NCBI GenBank assembly: GCA_965205055.1
Contig: OZ242030.1
Coordinates: 2,666,001-2,730,000 of the forward strand
Direction: 5' to 3'
DNA from: CBDBBY01 sp965205055
Lineage (GTDB): Bacteria; Pseudomonadota; Alphaproteobacteria; Rhodobacterales; Rhodobacteraceae
DNA length: 64,000 nucleotides
Position numbers and translations under genes: made by a program
Shown here: one piece after another, positions 25,377 to 34,888 of the stretch
How positions within the stretch are numbered: the stretch's first letter is position 1
How the letters are laid out: the number at the start of each line of letters is the position of its first letter
The notes under the pieces: model-generated
Seen by the model: the letters and a program-made list of their open reading frames with translations, nothing else
The model's database searches: none
Told to the model about the DNA's origin: nothing

Positions 25377-27377
25377 CTAGTCGGCCACTTCATCACTATC
25401 GATAGTAAAGTTGTCTATTCCTTTGAATATTTTCCAAAGCGGGTCTATTTTTTCGTGCGATTTCAAATAATCACCGTAAGCATTTCTTGCGTTCGTCAGA
25501 ATTTCGTCATAAAAAATCAATCTTGCACCGGATGCCTTAAGCACATTTTGTACCATTTCAGGTCCATTTCTTTCATGCCACTCTTTTGGTCTTTTGCCGA
25601 CTACGCAAATGATCTCGACCGGCCACCTTGCATAGATTTGATTCATTTCTTCAACCATTTTAAGCGCGCCATTTCTATAAACGCCAATTTGATTTATAAG
25701 TTGTCCAAGATTAGTTGACGCAGATTTTCGCTTCAATTCAATGACAACATGTTGCCCAGATGCCCGTCTATACCCAATATCTATTCTGGCCTTTCGTTCC
25801 TCTTCACTCAATTGCGCAGTCGACTCTTTTAACCAATTAGTTACTCCTGATTCCATTGCCTCGGTACCCTTGACACGCTCCCAAGATGGATCAAGAAGCC
25901 ACAGATTTTCAAACAAAAATTCCTGAATCTCTTTTTCCTTTGCATCATCATCGAGAATCTCGGTTAGCTTTTTTATAACGCCCAGCCGTAAGCCTACAAT
26001 TTGTCCGTAATAACTAACCTGTAGATCATCTATGTTCTTGAATATTTCTAGAATTTGCTTAACTGATTGATCCTCAATTTCTTCAAGAATACTCAGTTGC
26101 TGCTTTCTTCTATAGATTTCAAATGCCAAAATGGAGGCTTTCAACAACTCCATCTTTTGTCTTTGATTCATTGAGCGTATAGTGCTTAGTCGACCAACCC
26201 AACGCTCCGCCTTCGTTCTTTCGTCACCCTTTAAACTCTCGAACCAACTGTCGACCTCTGGAACACTACGGGCTTCAACCGTTCCGACTCTTCCACGTAA
26301 CTTGCTCCAATTTTTCCGAATGTGCTTAAGCTCCTCCCCTACAAAGCCGACAAGCGCATTAACCCTTGTATCGCCTCCTTTTAAGGCTTGCCTGCTGCTC
26401 GTTGCAATGTCATCCAGGTCATCCCTATCCAGATCCTCGCAATGGAGTTCACCGATAATGTAATCTGCATAGATTTCCTTAGCTCCGAATTCCCTGAGAA
26501 TATCGTCCTGAGCTAGCTTTCCCCGCATATAAATGGCTATGCGATTCAAGTTCTCACCGCTCTCCGCCTTCAATAATCCCGAATGCCTTACTGTGCCTAT
26601 CCAACCGCTTATTGAAATTTCATCAGATTTGTCATTTTCAATAATCTCACGATTCTCTTTTCCATTTTCAGCTAACGCTGTAAATGAATTCTCTTCGTTT
26701 CCAATGTTTCCGTAGATCCAAACAAATTCAACGTTCTTATGATAACCGCGATCACTAGCATCTATTTGTTTTCCATTGATCAACACCTCAAAATTATGCT
26801 TCGCACCAATTATTGTAAAGCGTCTTGCCAACCGCTTCCGCATTCCCTCTATTGTATTACTCGTAATTCCTATCTTTAAATCCGTTAACCGGACTATTGT
26901 TCCAGTTTTTTGAATGGGAGGGGAAGTCTCATTCCAATTCAGTTCGGATGGTTTATACATATCAACCGAATCTGATTTTGATTCTTCCTTTATCTTCTTT
27001 GCATCCATGCAAAATGCGGTGTTGTTAGTTCCTGATTTCGTGTAAACAGTTACTTTGTTGGCGATTGAAAAACTGGAAAGCTTCCCGATGCCTTTCCGGC
27101 CCATTGGGTCACGATCAAAGTTGCTTACATGCTGCTTGCTTCGGCGTTGAAATCCTATCATCAGAAATCGATCAATTACATCGTCTCTGGACATTCCAGT
27201 GCCGTTGTCTTGAATTTCAATTGTTTTTTTGTCTATGTTAATTGCAACTTTAGTTGCATCCGCGTCCCATGAGTTGGCTACGATTTCGGAAAGAACTGCA
27301 GGAACATTGCTGTACAAGTTCATTCCCAAGTGTTCCAAGACGTTCAAATTCACTTTCATTTCCAGAGTGCGGTTCAT
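25377..27377 (-). CDS. MORC-like GHKL ATPase fused to a PD-(D/E)XK nuclease (predicted restriction/defence protein)
   Basis: A 666-residue protein. The GHKL ATPase fold occupies the N terminus: the N-box SEIVANSWDAD lies at residues 30-40, DNGTG at 57-61 and GRKGIGK at 93-99. After a middle region with coiled or helical character, the C-terminal part has a nuclease-like core with Asp533 (ARIDIGY) and Glu547-x-Lys549 (VVIELKR), as in PD-(D/E)XK enzymes. Such fusions next to DNA methylases were predicted to be restriction systems related to eukaryotic MORC ATPases. The start overlaps the methylase stop (ATGA). Base composition is clearly more AT-rich than the flanks, consistent with horizontal transfer. 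Confidence 0.8.
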   Translation of the reverse strand: MNRTLEMKVNLNVLEHLGMNLYSNVPAVLSEIVANSWDADATKVAINIDKKTIEIQDNGTGMSRDDVIDRFLMIGFQRRSKQHVSNFDRDPMGRKGIGKLSSFSIANKVTVYTKSGTNNTAFCMDAKKIKEESKSDSVDMYKPSELNWNETSPPIQKTGTIVRLTDLKIGITSNTIEGMRKRLARRFTIIGAKHNFEVLINGKQIDASDRGYHKNVEFVWIYGNIGNEENSFTALAENGKENREIIENDKSDEISISGWIGTVRHSGLLKAESGENLNRIAIYMRGKLAQDDILREFGAKEIYADYIIGELHCEDLDRDDLDDIATSSRQALKGGDTRVNALVGFVGEELKHIRKNWSKLRGRVGTVEARSVPEVDSWFESLKGDERTKAERWVGRLSTIRSMNQRQKMELLKASILAFEIYRRKQQLSILEEIEDQSVKQILEIFKNIDDLQVSYYGQIVGLRLGVIKKLTEILDDDAKEKEIQEFLFENLWLLDPSWERVKGTEAMESGVTNWLKESTAQLSEEERKARIDIGYRRASGQHVVIELKRKSASTNLGQLINQIGVYRNGALKMVEEMNQIYARWPVEIICVVGKRPKEWHERNGPEMVQNVLKASGARLIFYDEILTNARNAYGDYLKSHEKIDPLWKIFKGIDNFTIDSDEVAD

Positions 27378-28477
27378 GTGCTCGTCTCCAAATGATTTGC
27401 GATGCTTTTAGCAATTGCTCTTGAAAGGGCTACCGGCACGGCGTTCCCAATCATGCAGCACAGCTCCTTAATGGAGACTTCCGAACTCTTGGCGTAAAAT
27501 TCATAGTTCTTCGGAAAGGTTTGCAGCAAGGCACCCTCTCGCAGGGATATGGCGCGGTCTTGATCCGGATGTCCGAATCGTCCGTTTCCGAATCCATTGA
27601 ATTGGGTAGTAATAGTCGGTGCAGGTCGGTCCCAACGCATTCTTCCGTATACGTTTCTATACGAGTATCCTGAGCTCTTTCTATGACAGTCCGCTACCAA
27701 TTCTTGATCCCAGTCTTGCCATGTGCCTCCCGGTCTCGACGCCTTGATTCGCCGCATGTTTGTTCGCGACATTCGACTAGCCCTGTGCAACGGGTCTTCC
27801 GGACAAACTTCTCCCGCTTTCAGCGGCGGCATATTCCCAATCGTGTCTTTGACGGTTGCGGGATTCTTACAGTCAAACTCTGGGGTTGGCAGTTTTGGGT
27901 CGCCTAATCTGGATCCTATAAGGACCAGCCGCGAACGTGCTTGAGGCGTGCCGAATTCGGTGCAATCCACAATCTTCCACCGAACGTTAAATCCGGCATC
28001 CTCCAATTTCCGGACGAAATTCTTGAATACCCTTCCTCCGTCATAATGGGTCAACTGGGGAACGTTCTCCATCGATACGACGTCAGGCAGCACGCCTGCG
28101 ATCAACTCGGAAAAATGTCCCAATAGCGCCGGGTTGGAACGCGACCGACCTTGGGTGTACTTGGAATAGCGTTGGCAAGGCGCGCAGCCAATCAGCACGC
28201 GACGCAGGCCGGGCGTAAACTCGCGCTTCAACTCAACGGAACTGACCGTCATGATATCCCTGCGCACGAATTTGGCGCAATTGTTGTGCTCAAAGGGATA
28301 TCGACAATACTCGTTTACGTCATAGCCACAGGAGATCTTGAAACTTTCAAGCAGGAAGCCATGCGACAGCGCACCGGCGCCGCAGAACAAGTCAACGACG
28401 CTGCCGACCGGTCCAGATGACTTCCGGCAGTCTATCGAAACCGAATCCTTCATGAAATTCCTGCCCGCTTGCTTCAT
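27374..28477 (-). CDS. DNA (cytosine-5)-methyltransferase
   Basis: A 367-residue C5 methylase. Motif I is VVDLFCGAGALSHGF and motif IV is GCAPCQRYSKYTQGR with catalytic Cys101. Motif VI is MENVPQL, motif VIII is PQARSRLVLIG, and the C-terminal IGNAVPVALSRAIA is motif X. It lies first in the leftward pair, with GAGGT before its ATG and a 4-base overlap with the GHKL/nuclease gene. It should protect host DNA from the partner. The target sequence cannot be predicted from the recognition region (about residues 205-290). Confidence 0.92.
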   Translation of the reverse strand: MKQAGRNFMKDSVSIDCRKSSGPVGSVVDLFCGAGALSHGFLLESFKISCGYDVNEYCRYPFEHNNCAKFVRRDIMTVSSVELKREFTPGLRRVLIGCAPCQRYSKYTQGRSRSNPALLGHFSELIAGVLPDVVSMENVPQLTHYDGGRVFKNFVRKLEDAGFNVRWKIVDCTEFGTPQARSRLVLIGSRLGDPKLPTPEFDCKNPATVKDTIGNMPPLKAGEVCPEDPLHRASRMSRTNMRRIKASRPGGTWQDWDQELVADCHRKSSGYSYRNVYGRMRWDRPAPTITTQFNGFGNGRFGHPDQDRAISLREGALLQTFPKNYEFYAKSSEVSIKELCCMIGNAVPVALSRAIAKSIANHLETST

Positions 28478-28901
28478 GTGACCTCTGCCGCGTGATCTTC
28501 GGAGACTTCGGTCGTGGCATGTCCGATCGAATTGATCTCTTTTGGCTGAATGCTTGATTCGTGAACATCGTTCCTTCGTCGCAAAGCCCAGCCGCTGAGC
28601 AATTTGCGTACAGACAATTCCGTGAATTTACAACGAATGATAAAGCCAAACCTATCATTGTTACCCAGCGAGCAATCACTCCCGCGTTTTGACAGCACTG
28701 TTTCGCCTCCGACTCGTTACTGGGAGGTCGGCAACGGACCGATACAAGGATTCAAGCAGCAGTGCGCCATGCCGTATCGAATGTCCTCGGCACTTCCCCG
28801 AAATGCTGCTCTTCGCAGCCGAGCCTCCGCATTGATGCTCCTTGGCATCTGGTATACCAGACAAGGTGCAAACCGATAATCACCCAGCTTTCGAGGAGGG
28901 C
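28478..28901. other. intergenic region between the methylase and gntR genes
   Basis: 424 bases upstream of two divergent units with no recognisable gene. It must hold the promoters of the restriction cassette and of the oxalate operon. The only clear structure is the 14-bp palindrome near its right end, described separately. Confidence 0.6.
28848..28861. promoter_or_regulatory. palindromic operator candidate for the GntR regulator
   Basis: TCTGGTATACCAGA is a perfect 14-bp palindrome with the GTnnnAC-type core recognised by FadR/FCD members of the GntR family. It lies 40 bases before the start of the GntR gene, which leads the oxalate operon. Autoregulation and control of the downstream genes by the GntR protein is the simplest reading. 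No second copy was noticed upstream of frc or fhs. Confidence 0.6.
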
Positions 28902-29615
28902 ATGGCGGCATCTATCGTGTTGAGGCCGGTGGAAGCGAGTTTTTCGCTGAAGGAGCATATCTACGGCGTGCTTCGCGATGCCTTGCTCGAGTTGGACGTC
29001 TACAGTCGCGGAACGGTACTCAAGCTGGACGAACGGCGCATGGCGGAGCAGCTCGGGGTGTCCCGAACGCCGGTCAGAGAGGCGCTGACCCGCTTGCAGC
29101 AGGAAGGCCTCGTCACGATTCAAGCCCGGAAAGGAATATTCATCAACAAGAAGGAGCTTCCCGAAACGCTTGAATTGATAAAGGTTTGGGCGGCTCTCGA
29201 AAGCATGGCCGCGCGACTCGCGTGCGAGGAAGCGACCAATGAGGAAATTGGGAAATTGCGACGGATTGCGGCGCAGTTCTCTCAAGTCCGGGCGAAAGCG
29301 AACTTGAACGAATATTCGGAAGCGAACATCCAGTTCCACGGAACGGTCATGCGCATTTCAGGATGTTCGAGGCTTCAGGACCTCGGCGACAACGTGTTCG
29401 CCCACCTCAAGCCGATCAGAAGGCGCGCCATGCGCGATGCGACAAGAACCGACCGGTCGGTTGTCGATCATATGAACATTATCGAAGCGATCGAATGCCG
29501 CGACGCCGATTTGGCCAGCCAATTGGTCCGCGAACACACCTTTCGGCTGCACGACTACCTCGAATCGGAATGGAAAAACTTCGTGGACTCCGGAACAGAG
29601 GATAACTTGGCATGA
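28902..29615 (+). CDS. GntR family (FCD-type) transcriptional regulator
   Basis: A 237-residue regulator. An N-terminal winged helix (KLDERRMAEQLGVSRTPVREALTRLQQEGLV) is followed by an all-helical FCD effector domain in which histidines of the metal site can be seen (NIQFHGTVMRIS, VDHMNIIEAI, REHTFRLHDY). The ATG follows GAGGAGGG. Its stop overlaps the next start (ATGA), so it is co-translated with the ThDP enzyme gene. It probably senses a carboxylic acid such as oxalate or a CoA-pathway intermediate and acts at the nearby palindrome. Confidence 0.88.
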   Translation: MAASIVLRPVEASFSLKEHIYGVLRDALLELDVYSRGTVLKLDERRMAEQLGVSRTPVREALTRLQQEGLVTIQARKGIFINKKELPETLELIKVWAALESMAARLACEEATNEEIGKLRRIAAQFSQVRAKANLNEYSEANIQFHGTVMRISGCSRLQDLGDNVFAHLKPIRRRAMRDATRTDRSVVDHMNIIEAIECRDADLASQLVREHTFRLHDYLESEWKNFVDSGTEDNLA

Positions 29616-31345
29616 GCGCAGCTTCCGCAACCGCCCATGACACGCTTGCCCGGAAAAGCAAGGACGAGAACATTGTTTCCGGCGGACGCCTAGTCGCCAA
29701 AGCGCTCAGGAACGAAGGCGTCGACACCATTTTCACGCTCTGCGGCGGACACATCATTGACATTTACGACGGCTGCATCGACGAGGACATCCGCATCGTG
29801 GACGTACGGCACGAACAGGTCGCCGCCCACGCGGCGGACGGCTATGCCCGCCAGACCGGCAAGCTCGGCTGCGTGGTCACCACGGCCGGTCCCGGATGCA
29901 CGAACGCGATGACGGGCGTCGCGACGGCCTTCAGAAGCGAAAGCCCCGTGCTGCACATCGGCGGCCAGTCTTCGCTGACCCAGCACAGGATGGGATCGCT
30001 GCAGGATCTGCCTCATGTTGACTTGATGGCGCCGATCACCAAATTTTCCTCCGGCGTGTTTTCGACGGAACGCATTGCCGACATGGTTTCGATGGCCGCG
30101 CGCGAGTGCTTCTCCGGCGCCTTCGGGCCGAGCTATCTCGAAATTCCCAGAGACATACTTGACGCCGAAATTCCTATCGAACGGGCGCGGATACCCGCGC
30201 CCGGGCGTTACAAGGCGTCCTCGCGCAATCTTTGCGACCCCGACGACATCGAGCGGCTCGCCGACATGCTCGTCAGAGCCGAACGGCCTGCGGCGCTGTT
30301 CGGACAGCAGGTTTGGACGTCCGGCTCCGTCGACGAGTGCATCGAATTCGCTCACGCTCTGGACATCCCGGTCTACACGAACGGCGCCGCCCGCGGAATG
30401 ATGCCTCCATGCGACGAGCACAGCTTCGACCGCACCAGGTCGGATGCATTCAAGCAAGCCGACGTCATTCTGATCGTGGGCACTCCATTCGACTTTCGCA
30501 TGGGTTACGGAAAACGGATTGCCGCTCCGACCTTGATTCAGGTCGACCTTAGCTACAGCACCGTCGGCAAGAACCGCGACATCACGCTCGGGCTTCCCGG
30601 CCATCCCGGCGCAATCCTGTCCGCTGTCGCTCAGGCCGCCACCGGCAGGATCATTGGCGCGGCAAAGCAGGCGCGCCGGGAGTGGATGCGGGAATTGCGC
30701 GGGATTGAAGCCGTCAAGCTGGAGAAGCTGATGCCGCTCTTCAAGTCGGATAGGCAGCCGATTCACCCTTACAGGCTCGCTTGGGAGATCAACGAGTTTC
30801 TCGAGGAGAATACGATCTACGTCGGCGACGGCGGCGACGTCGTGACGATTTCCGCGCAAGCAGTGCGGCCGCGCAACCCCGGTCAATGGATGGATCCCGG
30901 AGCGCTCGGCTCGCTGGGCGTCGGAACGGGATTTTCAATGGCGGCCAAACTGGCGCATCCGGACAAGGAAGTCGTGTGCCTTTACGGCGACGGCTCATTC
31001 GGCATGACCGCGTTCGACATGGAGACGGCGCAAAGGTTCGGGGCGCCCTACCTCGCCGTCGTCGGGAACAATTCCGCGATGAACCAGATCAGATACGGGC
31101 AGATCGCCAAATACGGCGCGAATCGCGGCGACGTCGGGAACAAGCTCGGCGACGTCGAATTCGGAAAGTTCGGAGAAATGATCGGGGGCTACGGAGAAGA
31201 GGTGCGTTCGCCCGACCAGATCCGGCCTGCGTTGGAGCGCGCGCGCGAGGCGATCACAAAGACCGGCAAATGCGCAGTTGTCAATGTCTGGATCGATCCG
31301 AACGAATATGCGCCCGGCACCAAGGCGCAGACGATGTACAAGTGA
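29612..31345 (+). CDS. ThDP-dependent oxalyl-CoA decarboxylase / 2-hydroxyacyl-CoA lyase family enzyme
   Basis: A 577-residue enzyme of the acetolactate synthase/Oxc/HACL superfamily. The cofactor-activating Glu68 lies in VRHEQVAAHAADGYAR, and the ThDP motif starts at Gly459 (GDGSFGM) with the paired asparagines in VVGNNSAMNQ. It sits directly before frc, where oxalyl-CoA decarboxylase is expected, so conversion of oxalyl-CoA to formyl-CoA is the likely job. By eye it is closer to the acetolactate synthase/2-hydroxyacyl-CoA lyase style than to the Oxalobacter enzyme, and a formyl-CoA lyase or ligase activity is an alternative. No FAD-related motif settles this. Confidence 0.72.
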   Translation: MSAASATAHDTLARKSKDENIVSGGRLVAKALRNEGVDTIFTLCGGHIIDIYDGCIDEDIRIVDVRHEQVAAHAADGYARQTGKLGCVVTTAGPGCTNAMTGVATAFRSESPVLHIGGQSSLTQHRMGSLQDLPHVDLMAPITKFSSGVFSTERIADMVSMAARECFSGAFGPSYLEIPRDILDAEIPIERARIPAPGRYKASSRNLCDPDDIERLADMLVRAERPAALFGQQVWTSGSVDECIEFAHALDIPVYTNGAARGMMPPCDEHSFDRTRSDAFKQADVILIVGTPFDFRMGYGKRIAAPTLIQVDLSYSTVGKNRDITLGLPGHPGAILSAVAQAATGRIIGAAKQARREWMRELRGIEAVKLEKLMPLFKSDRQPIHPYRLAWEINEFLEENTIYVGDGGDVVTISAQAVRPRNPGQWMDPGALGSLGVGTGFSMAAKLAHPDKEVVCLYGDGSFGMTAFDMETAQRFGAPYLAVVGNNSAMNQIRYGQIAKYGANRGDVGNKLGDVEFGKFGEMIGGYGEEVRSPDQIRPALERAREAITKTGKCAVVNVWIDPNEYAPGTKAQTMYK

Positions 31346-31387
31346 TCAGGATGCACTGCCGGCAGTGAAAGTACAAGCAGGAACGAA

Positions 31388-32665
31388 ATGCAAATGAAAG
31401 CACTCGACGGAATAAAGATACTGGATTTCACGCACGTCCAGTCCGGCCCCACCTGCACGCAGTTGCTCGGATGGCTCGGCGCCGACGTGATCAAGGTGGA
31501 GAAGCCGGGAACGGGCGATGCGACCCGCAAGCAGCTCGTGGACGTTCCTGGAGCGGACAGTCTTTATTTCACGATGCTCAACCACAACAAGCGTTCGATC
31601 GAACTGGATTCCAAGTCTCCGGAAGGAAGGAAGGTTTTCGTCCGGCTGATCGAGACGTGCGACGTCCTGGTGGAGAATTTCGCGCCGGGAGCTCTGGATA
31701 GGATGGGCTTCGGATGGGAGCGGATCCAAGACATCAATCCGCGCATGATCGTGGCGTCCATCAAGGGTTTCGGACCCGGCAAGTACGAAAACTGCAAGGT
31801 CTATGAGAACGTGGCGCAATGCGCGGGAGGATCGGCATCGACCACGGGCCACCGGGACGGCCTGCCGCTGGTCACCGCCGCGCAGATCGGAGATTCCGGA
31901 ACCGGCCTTCATCTCGCGATCGGCATCGTCGCGGCGCTTTTCCAGCGCGAACGCACCGGCCGAGGCCAGCGCGTGCTCGCCGCGATGCAGGACGGCGTGC
32001 TGAACCTTTGCAGGGTTAAGCTGCGGGATCAGCAGCGCTTGGAACGAGGGCCGCTGGTGGAATACTCCCAGTTCGGCGAAGGCATTCCTTTCGGCGACGC
32101 GACGCCCAGAGCGGGCAACGATTCGGGCGGCGGCCAGCCGGGGCGCATACTGAAGTGCAAAGGATGGGAGAGCGATCCCAACGCGTATATCTACTTTGTT
32201 ACCCAAGCTGCGGTATGGACCAAAATTTGCGATCTCATCGGAAAGCCCGAATGGAAGGAAGATCCCTGTTTTGCGACGCCGAAAGCGCGGCTGAAACGCC
32301 TCAATGAAGTTTTTTCGGCAATTGAAGGTCGGACCATGACCATGACGAAGTTCGAGGTCATGGAAGCGTGCGATCCGCTGGGCATTCCGGTCGGACCGAT
32401 TCTTTCCATGAAGGAGCTGGCGGAAGACGAGGATCTCCGAGCGACGGGAGCGGTCGTGGAAGTCGATCACCCGGAACGCGGGCCCTACTTGTCGGTCGGA
32501 TGCCCGATAAAGCTCTCGGACAGCCCGGCGGAGGTTGTCAGATCGCCGCTGCTCGGCGAGCACACAATGGAAATTTTGACTGATTTTCTCGGGTACTCGG
32601 GAGACGACTTGGACCGGATCGCGGCGTCCGGAGCCGTCGGAGACGTGAAGAGGGAGGCTGCGTAG
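31388..32665 (+). CDS. frc: formyl-CoA:oxalate CoA-transferase
   Basis: A 425-residue class III CoA-transferase very similar to Oxalobacter Frc. It begins LDGIKILDFTHVQSGPTCTQ and continues SLYFTMLNHNKRSIELDSK. The catalytic Asp169 is in QIGDSGTGLH, and the glycine loop SGGGQPG lies at 246-252. LRDQQRLERG and MSMKELA-type segments also match. It moves CoA from formyl-CoA to oxalate, giving oxalyl-CoA and formate. It acts in a cycle with the decarboxylase encoded just upstream and supplies formate to the ligase and dehydrogenase encoded downstream. AGGAACGA precedes the ATG. Confidence 0.93.
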   Translation: MQMKALDGIKILDFTHVQSGPTCTQLLGWLGADVIKVEKPGTGDATRKQLVDVPGADSLYFTMLNHNKRSIELDSKSPEGRKVFVRLIETCDVLVENFAPGALDRMGFGWERIQDINPRMIVASIKGFGPGKYENCKVYENVAQCAGGSASTTGHRDGLPLVTAAQIGDSGTGLHLAIGIVAALFQRERTGRGQRVLAAMQDGVLNLCRVKLRDQQRLERGPLVEYSQFGEGIPFGDATPRAGNDSGGGQPGRILKCKGWESDPNAYIYFVTQAAVWTKICDLIGKPEWKEDPCFATPKARLKRLNEVFSAIEGRTMTMTKFEVMEACDPLGIPVGPILSMKELAEDEDLRATGAVVEVDHPERGPYLSVGCPIKLSDSPAEVVRSPLLGEHTMEILTDFLGYSGDDLDRIAASGAVGDVKREAA

Positions 32666-32993
32666 TCCGGATGCCGGGCGAGTTCCGCAAGCACCCTCGC
32701 ATTGTCGAAATGCGCTCGATCGTCATGGCCCGGCCGGCTTTGAGCATGGATGCCGCTTGCCGAGACGCTTCATGCCGGCAAGGAGGAAGCCGTCGCTGTC
32801 AGTTGCGCGCCGGAAGCCGAGGATCCCGGAAGAAAACGTTGAAATCGGCGATGCAAAACTAATAGAGAAGCCGCCTGCTGCAGAGTTTTCGCGAAACGAG
32901 TCAGGGCGGACGGCGAGTGGGCCGAACTGAAGCGGACAACAAAGGCGCAAGACTCGGCGACGGGCAAGGAACAGAAACCTAGGGAGCGACGGA
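32666..32993. other. intergenic region between frc and fhs
   Basis: 328 bases with no convincing gene. An inverted repeat CTTGCCG (32756-32762) / CGGCAAG (32776-32782) could end frc transcripts but lacks a U-run. The fhs gene may therefore have its own promoter here. Confidence 0.5.
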
Positions 32994-34664
32994 ATGGCTA
33001 CCGATATTGAAATCGCCCGGAAAGCGAAAAAGCTGCCGATTCAGGATGTGGGCGCGAAGCTGGGAATTCCGAGCGAGCACCTGCTTCCATTCGGGCACGA
33101 CAAGGCGAAATTGAGCGACGAGTTCGTCGAGTCGGTTCGCGAAAGAAATGACGGCAACCTGATATTGGTGACGGCCGTCAACCCGACGCCGGCGGGCGAA
33201 GGCAAGACGACAACCACAGTCGGCCTCGGCGATGCCTTGAATGCGATCGGGAAGAAGGCCGCAATCTGCATCCGGGAAGCGTCGCTCGGTCCTTGCTTCG
33301 GGATGAAGGGCGGAGCCGCGGGCGGCGGCTACGCGCAGGTCGTGCCCATGGAGGACATGAATCTTCATTTCACGGGCGATTTCCACGCCATTACTTCAGC
33401 GCACAATCTTTTGGCCGCCATGATCGACAATCACGTCTACTGGGGCAACGGTCTCGGCATCGACGTCCGCAGAGTCGTCTGGAAGCGGGTCATGGACATG
33501 AACGACCGGGCGCTCAGGCAGATCACGGCGTCTCTCGGAGGAGTCGCGAACGGATTCCCCAGAGAAGCCGGCTTCGACATCACCGTGGCCTCGGAGGTCA
33601 TGGCGATCCTTTGCCTCGCGAAGGATCTGGACGATTTGCACAAGCGGCTGGGAGACATCATCGTGGCGTACCGCCGCGACCGTTCTCCCGTTTACTGCCG
33701 CGACATCAAGGCCGACGGCGCGATGACGGTCCTGCTGCAGCAAGCTCTCAGACCGAACCTCGTGCAAACGCTCGAAAACAATCCCGCGTTCGTGCACGGA
33801 GGGCCGTTCGCGAACATCGCCCACGGCTGCAACTCGGTCGTCGCGACGACGACCGCGCTGAAGCTCGCCGATTACGTCGTCACCGAGGCGGGCTTCGGCG
33901 CCGACCTCGGAGCGGAAAAGTTTTTCAACATCAAATGCCGGAAAGCAGGACTTGCGCCGAAAGCGGTTGTGATCGTCACGACCGTAAGATCCATGAAGAT
34001 GAACGGCGGTATCGCGAAGGCCGACCTCGGCGCGGAAAATGTCGCGGCCGTGCAGAATGGGTGCGCGAACCTCGGCAGACATATCGAGAACGTCCGGAAA
34101 TTCGGAGTGCCGACGATCGTCGGCATCAACCATTTCGTCACCGACACCGACGCCGAAGTCGAAGCGATCCGAAGCTATTGCGCCGCGAAGGGAGCGGAAG
34201 CGTACGTGAACACCCACTGGGCCGACGGCGGAAAAGGCGCAACGGCCACGGCCCGCAGGATAGTGGAAATCATAGAGGAAGGCAGCGCGAACTTCGCGCC
34301 GCTTTATGCTGACGAAATGAGTCTGTTCGATAAGATCGAAGCCATTGCGAAAAGCATTTACCGGGCGGACGAAGTCGTCGCGGACCAGAAAATCCGCAGC
34401 CAGCTCGAGCAATGGGAGAAAGCCGGGTACGGACGCCTGCCGGTCTGCATGGCCAAGACCCAATACAGCTTCACGACCGATCCGAACCGGCGCGGAGCGC
34501 CCACCGGGCACAGCATCCCGATCCGGGAGGTGCGGCTTTCCGCAGGCGCGGGCTTCGTGGTCGCAATTTGCGGCGAAATCATGACGATGCCCGGACTTCC
34601 GAGCAGGCCGGCAGCCGAAGTCATCGGTTTCAACGCGGATCGCCAGATCGAGGGCTTGTTCTGA
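32994..34664 (+). CDS. fhs: formate-tetrahydrofolate ligase
   Basis: A 556-residue ligase with the P-loop TPAGEGKTTTTVGLGDAL and the family signatures FTGDFHAITSAHNLL, FDITVASEVMAILCLA and HGGPFANIAHGCNS. It joins formate to tetrahydrofolate using ATP to give 10-formyl-THF. Placed between the oxalate genes and formate dehydrogenase, it allows formate from oxalate to enter biosynthesis while the dehydrogenase oxidises the rest for NADH. An AGGGAG site lies 7 bases before the ATG. Confidence 0.97.
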   Translation: MATDIEIARKAKKLPIQDVGAKLGIPSEHLLPFGHDKAKLSDEFVESVRERNDGNLILVTAVNPTPAGEGKTTTTVGLGDALNAIGKKAAICIREASLGPCFGMKGGAAGGGYAQVVPMEDMNLHFTGDFHAITSAHNLLAAMIDNHVYWGNGLGIDVRRVVWKRVMDMNDRALRQITASLGGVANGFPREAGFDITVASEVMAILCLAKDLDDLHKRLGDIIVAYRRDRSPVYCRDIKADGAMTVLLQQALRPNLVQTLENNPAFVHGGPFANIAHGCNSVVATTTALKLADYVVTEAGFGADLGAEKFFNIKCRKAGLAPKAVVIVTTVRSMKMNGGIAKADLGAENVAAVQNGCANLGRHIENVRKFGVPTIVGINHFVTDTDAEVEAIRSYCAAKGAEAYVNTHWADGGKGATATARRIVEIIEEGSANFAPLYADEMSLFDKIEAIAKSIYRADEVVADQKIRSQLEQWEKAGYGRLPVCMAKTQYSFTTDPNRRGAPTGHSIPIREVRLSAGAGFVVAICGEIMTMPGLPSRPAAEVIGFNADRQIEGLF

Positions 34665-34888
34665 CACGGGAATGCGTCCTTGGGCATATGCCTCTCAATC
34701 GGGACTTGCGAACGCATGCCGAAATCGAACGGTTGCGTCCGCTGGAAAACGAACATCGGCGCGGATGCTCGGCATCGCGCATTATTCAATTGGAGAGCAT
34801 CCGGTAGGCATGCATCATCACCTCGCTTAAAAGCTTCCCGGCGGCAACCGGACAGACGGGCAATCGCGAGGATGGACGACAGGCGGAC

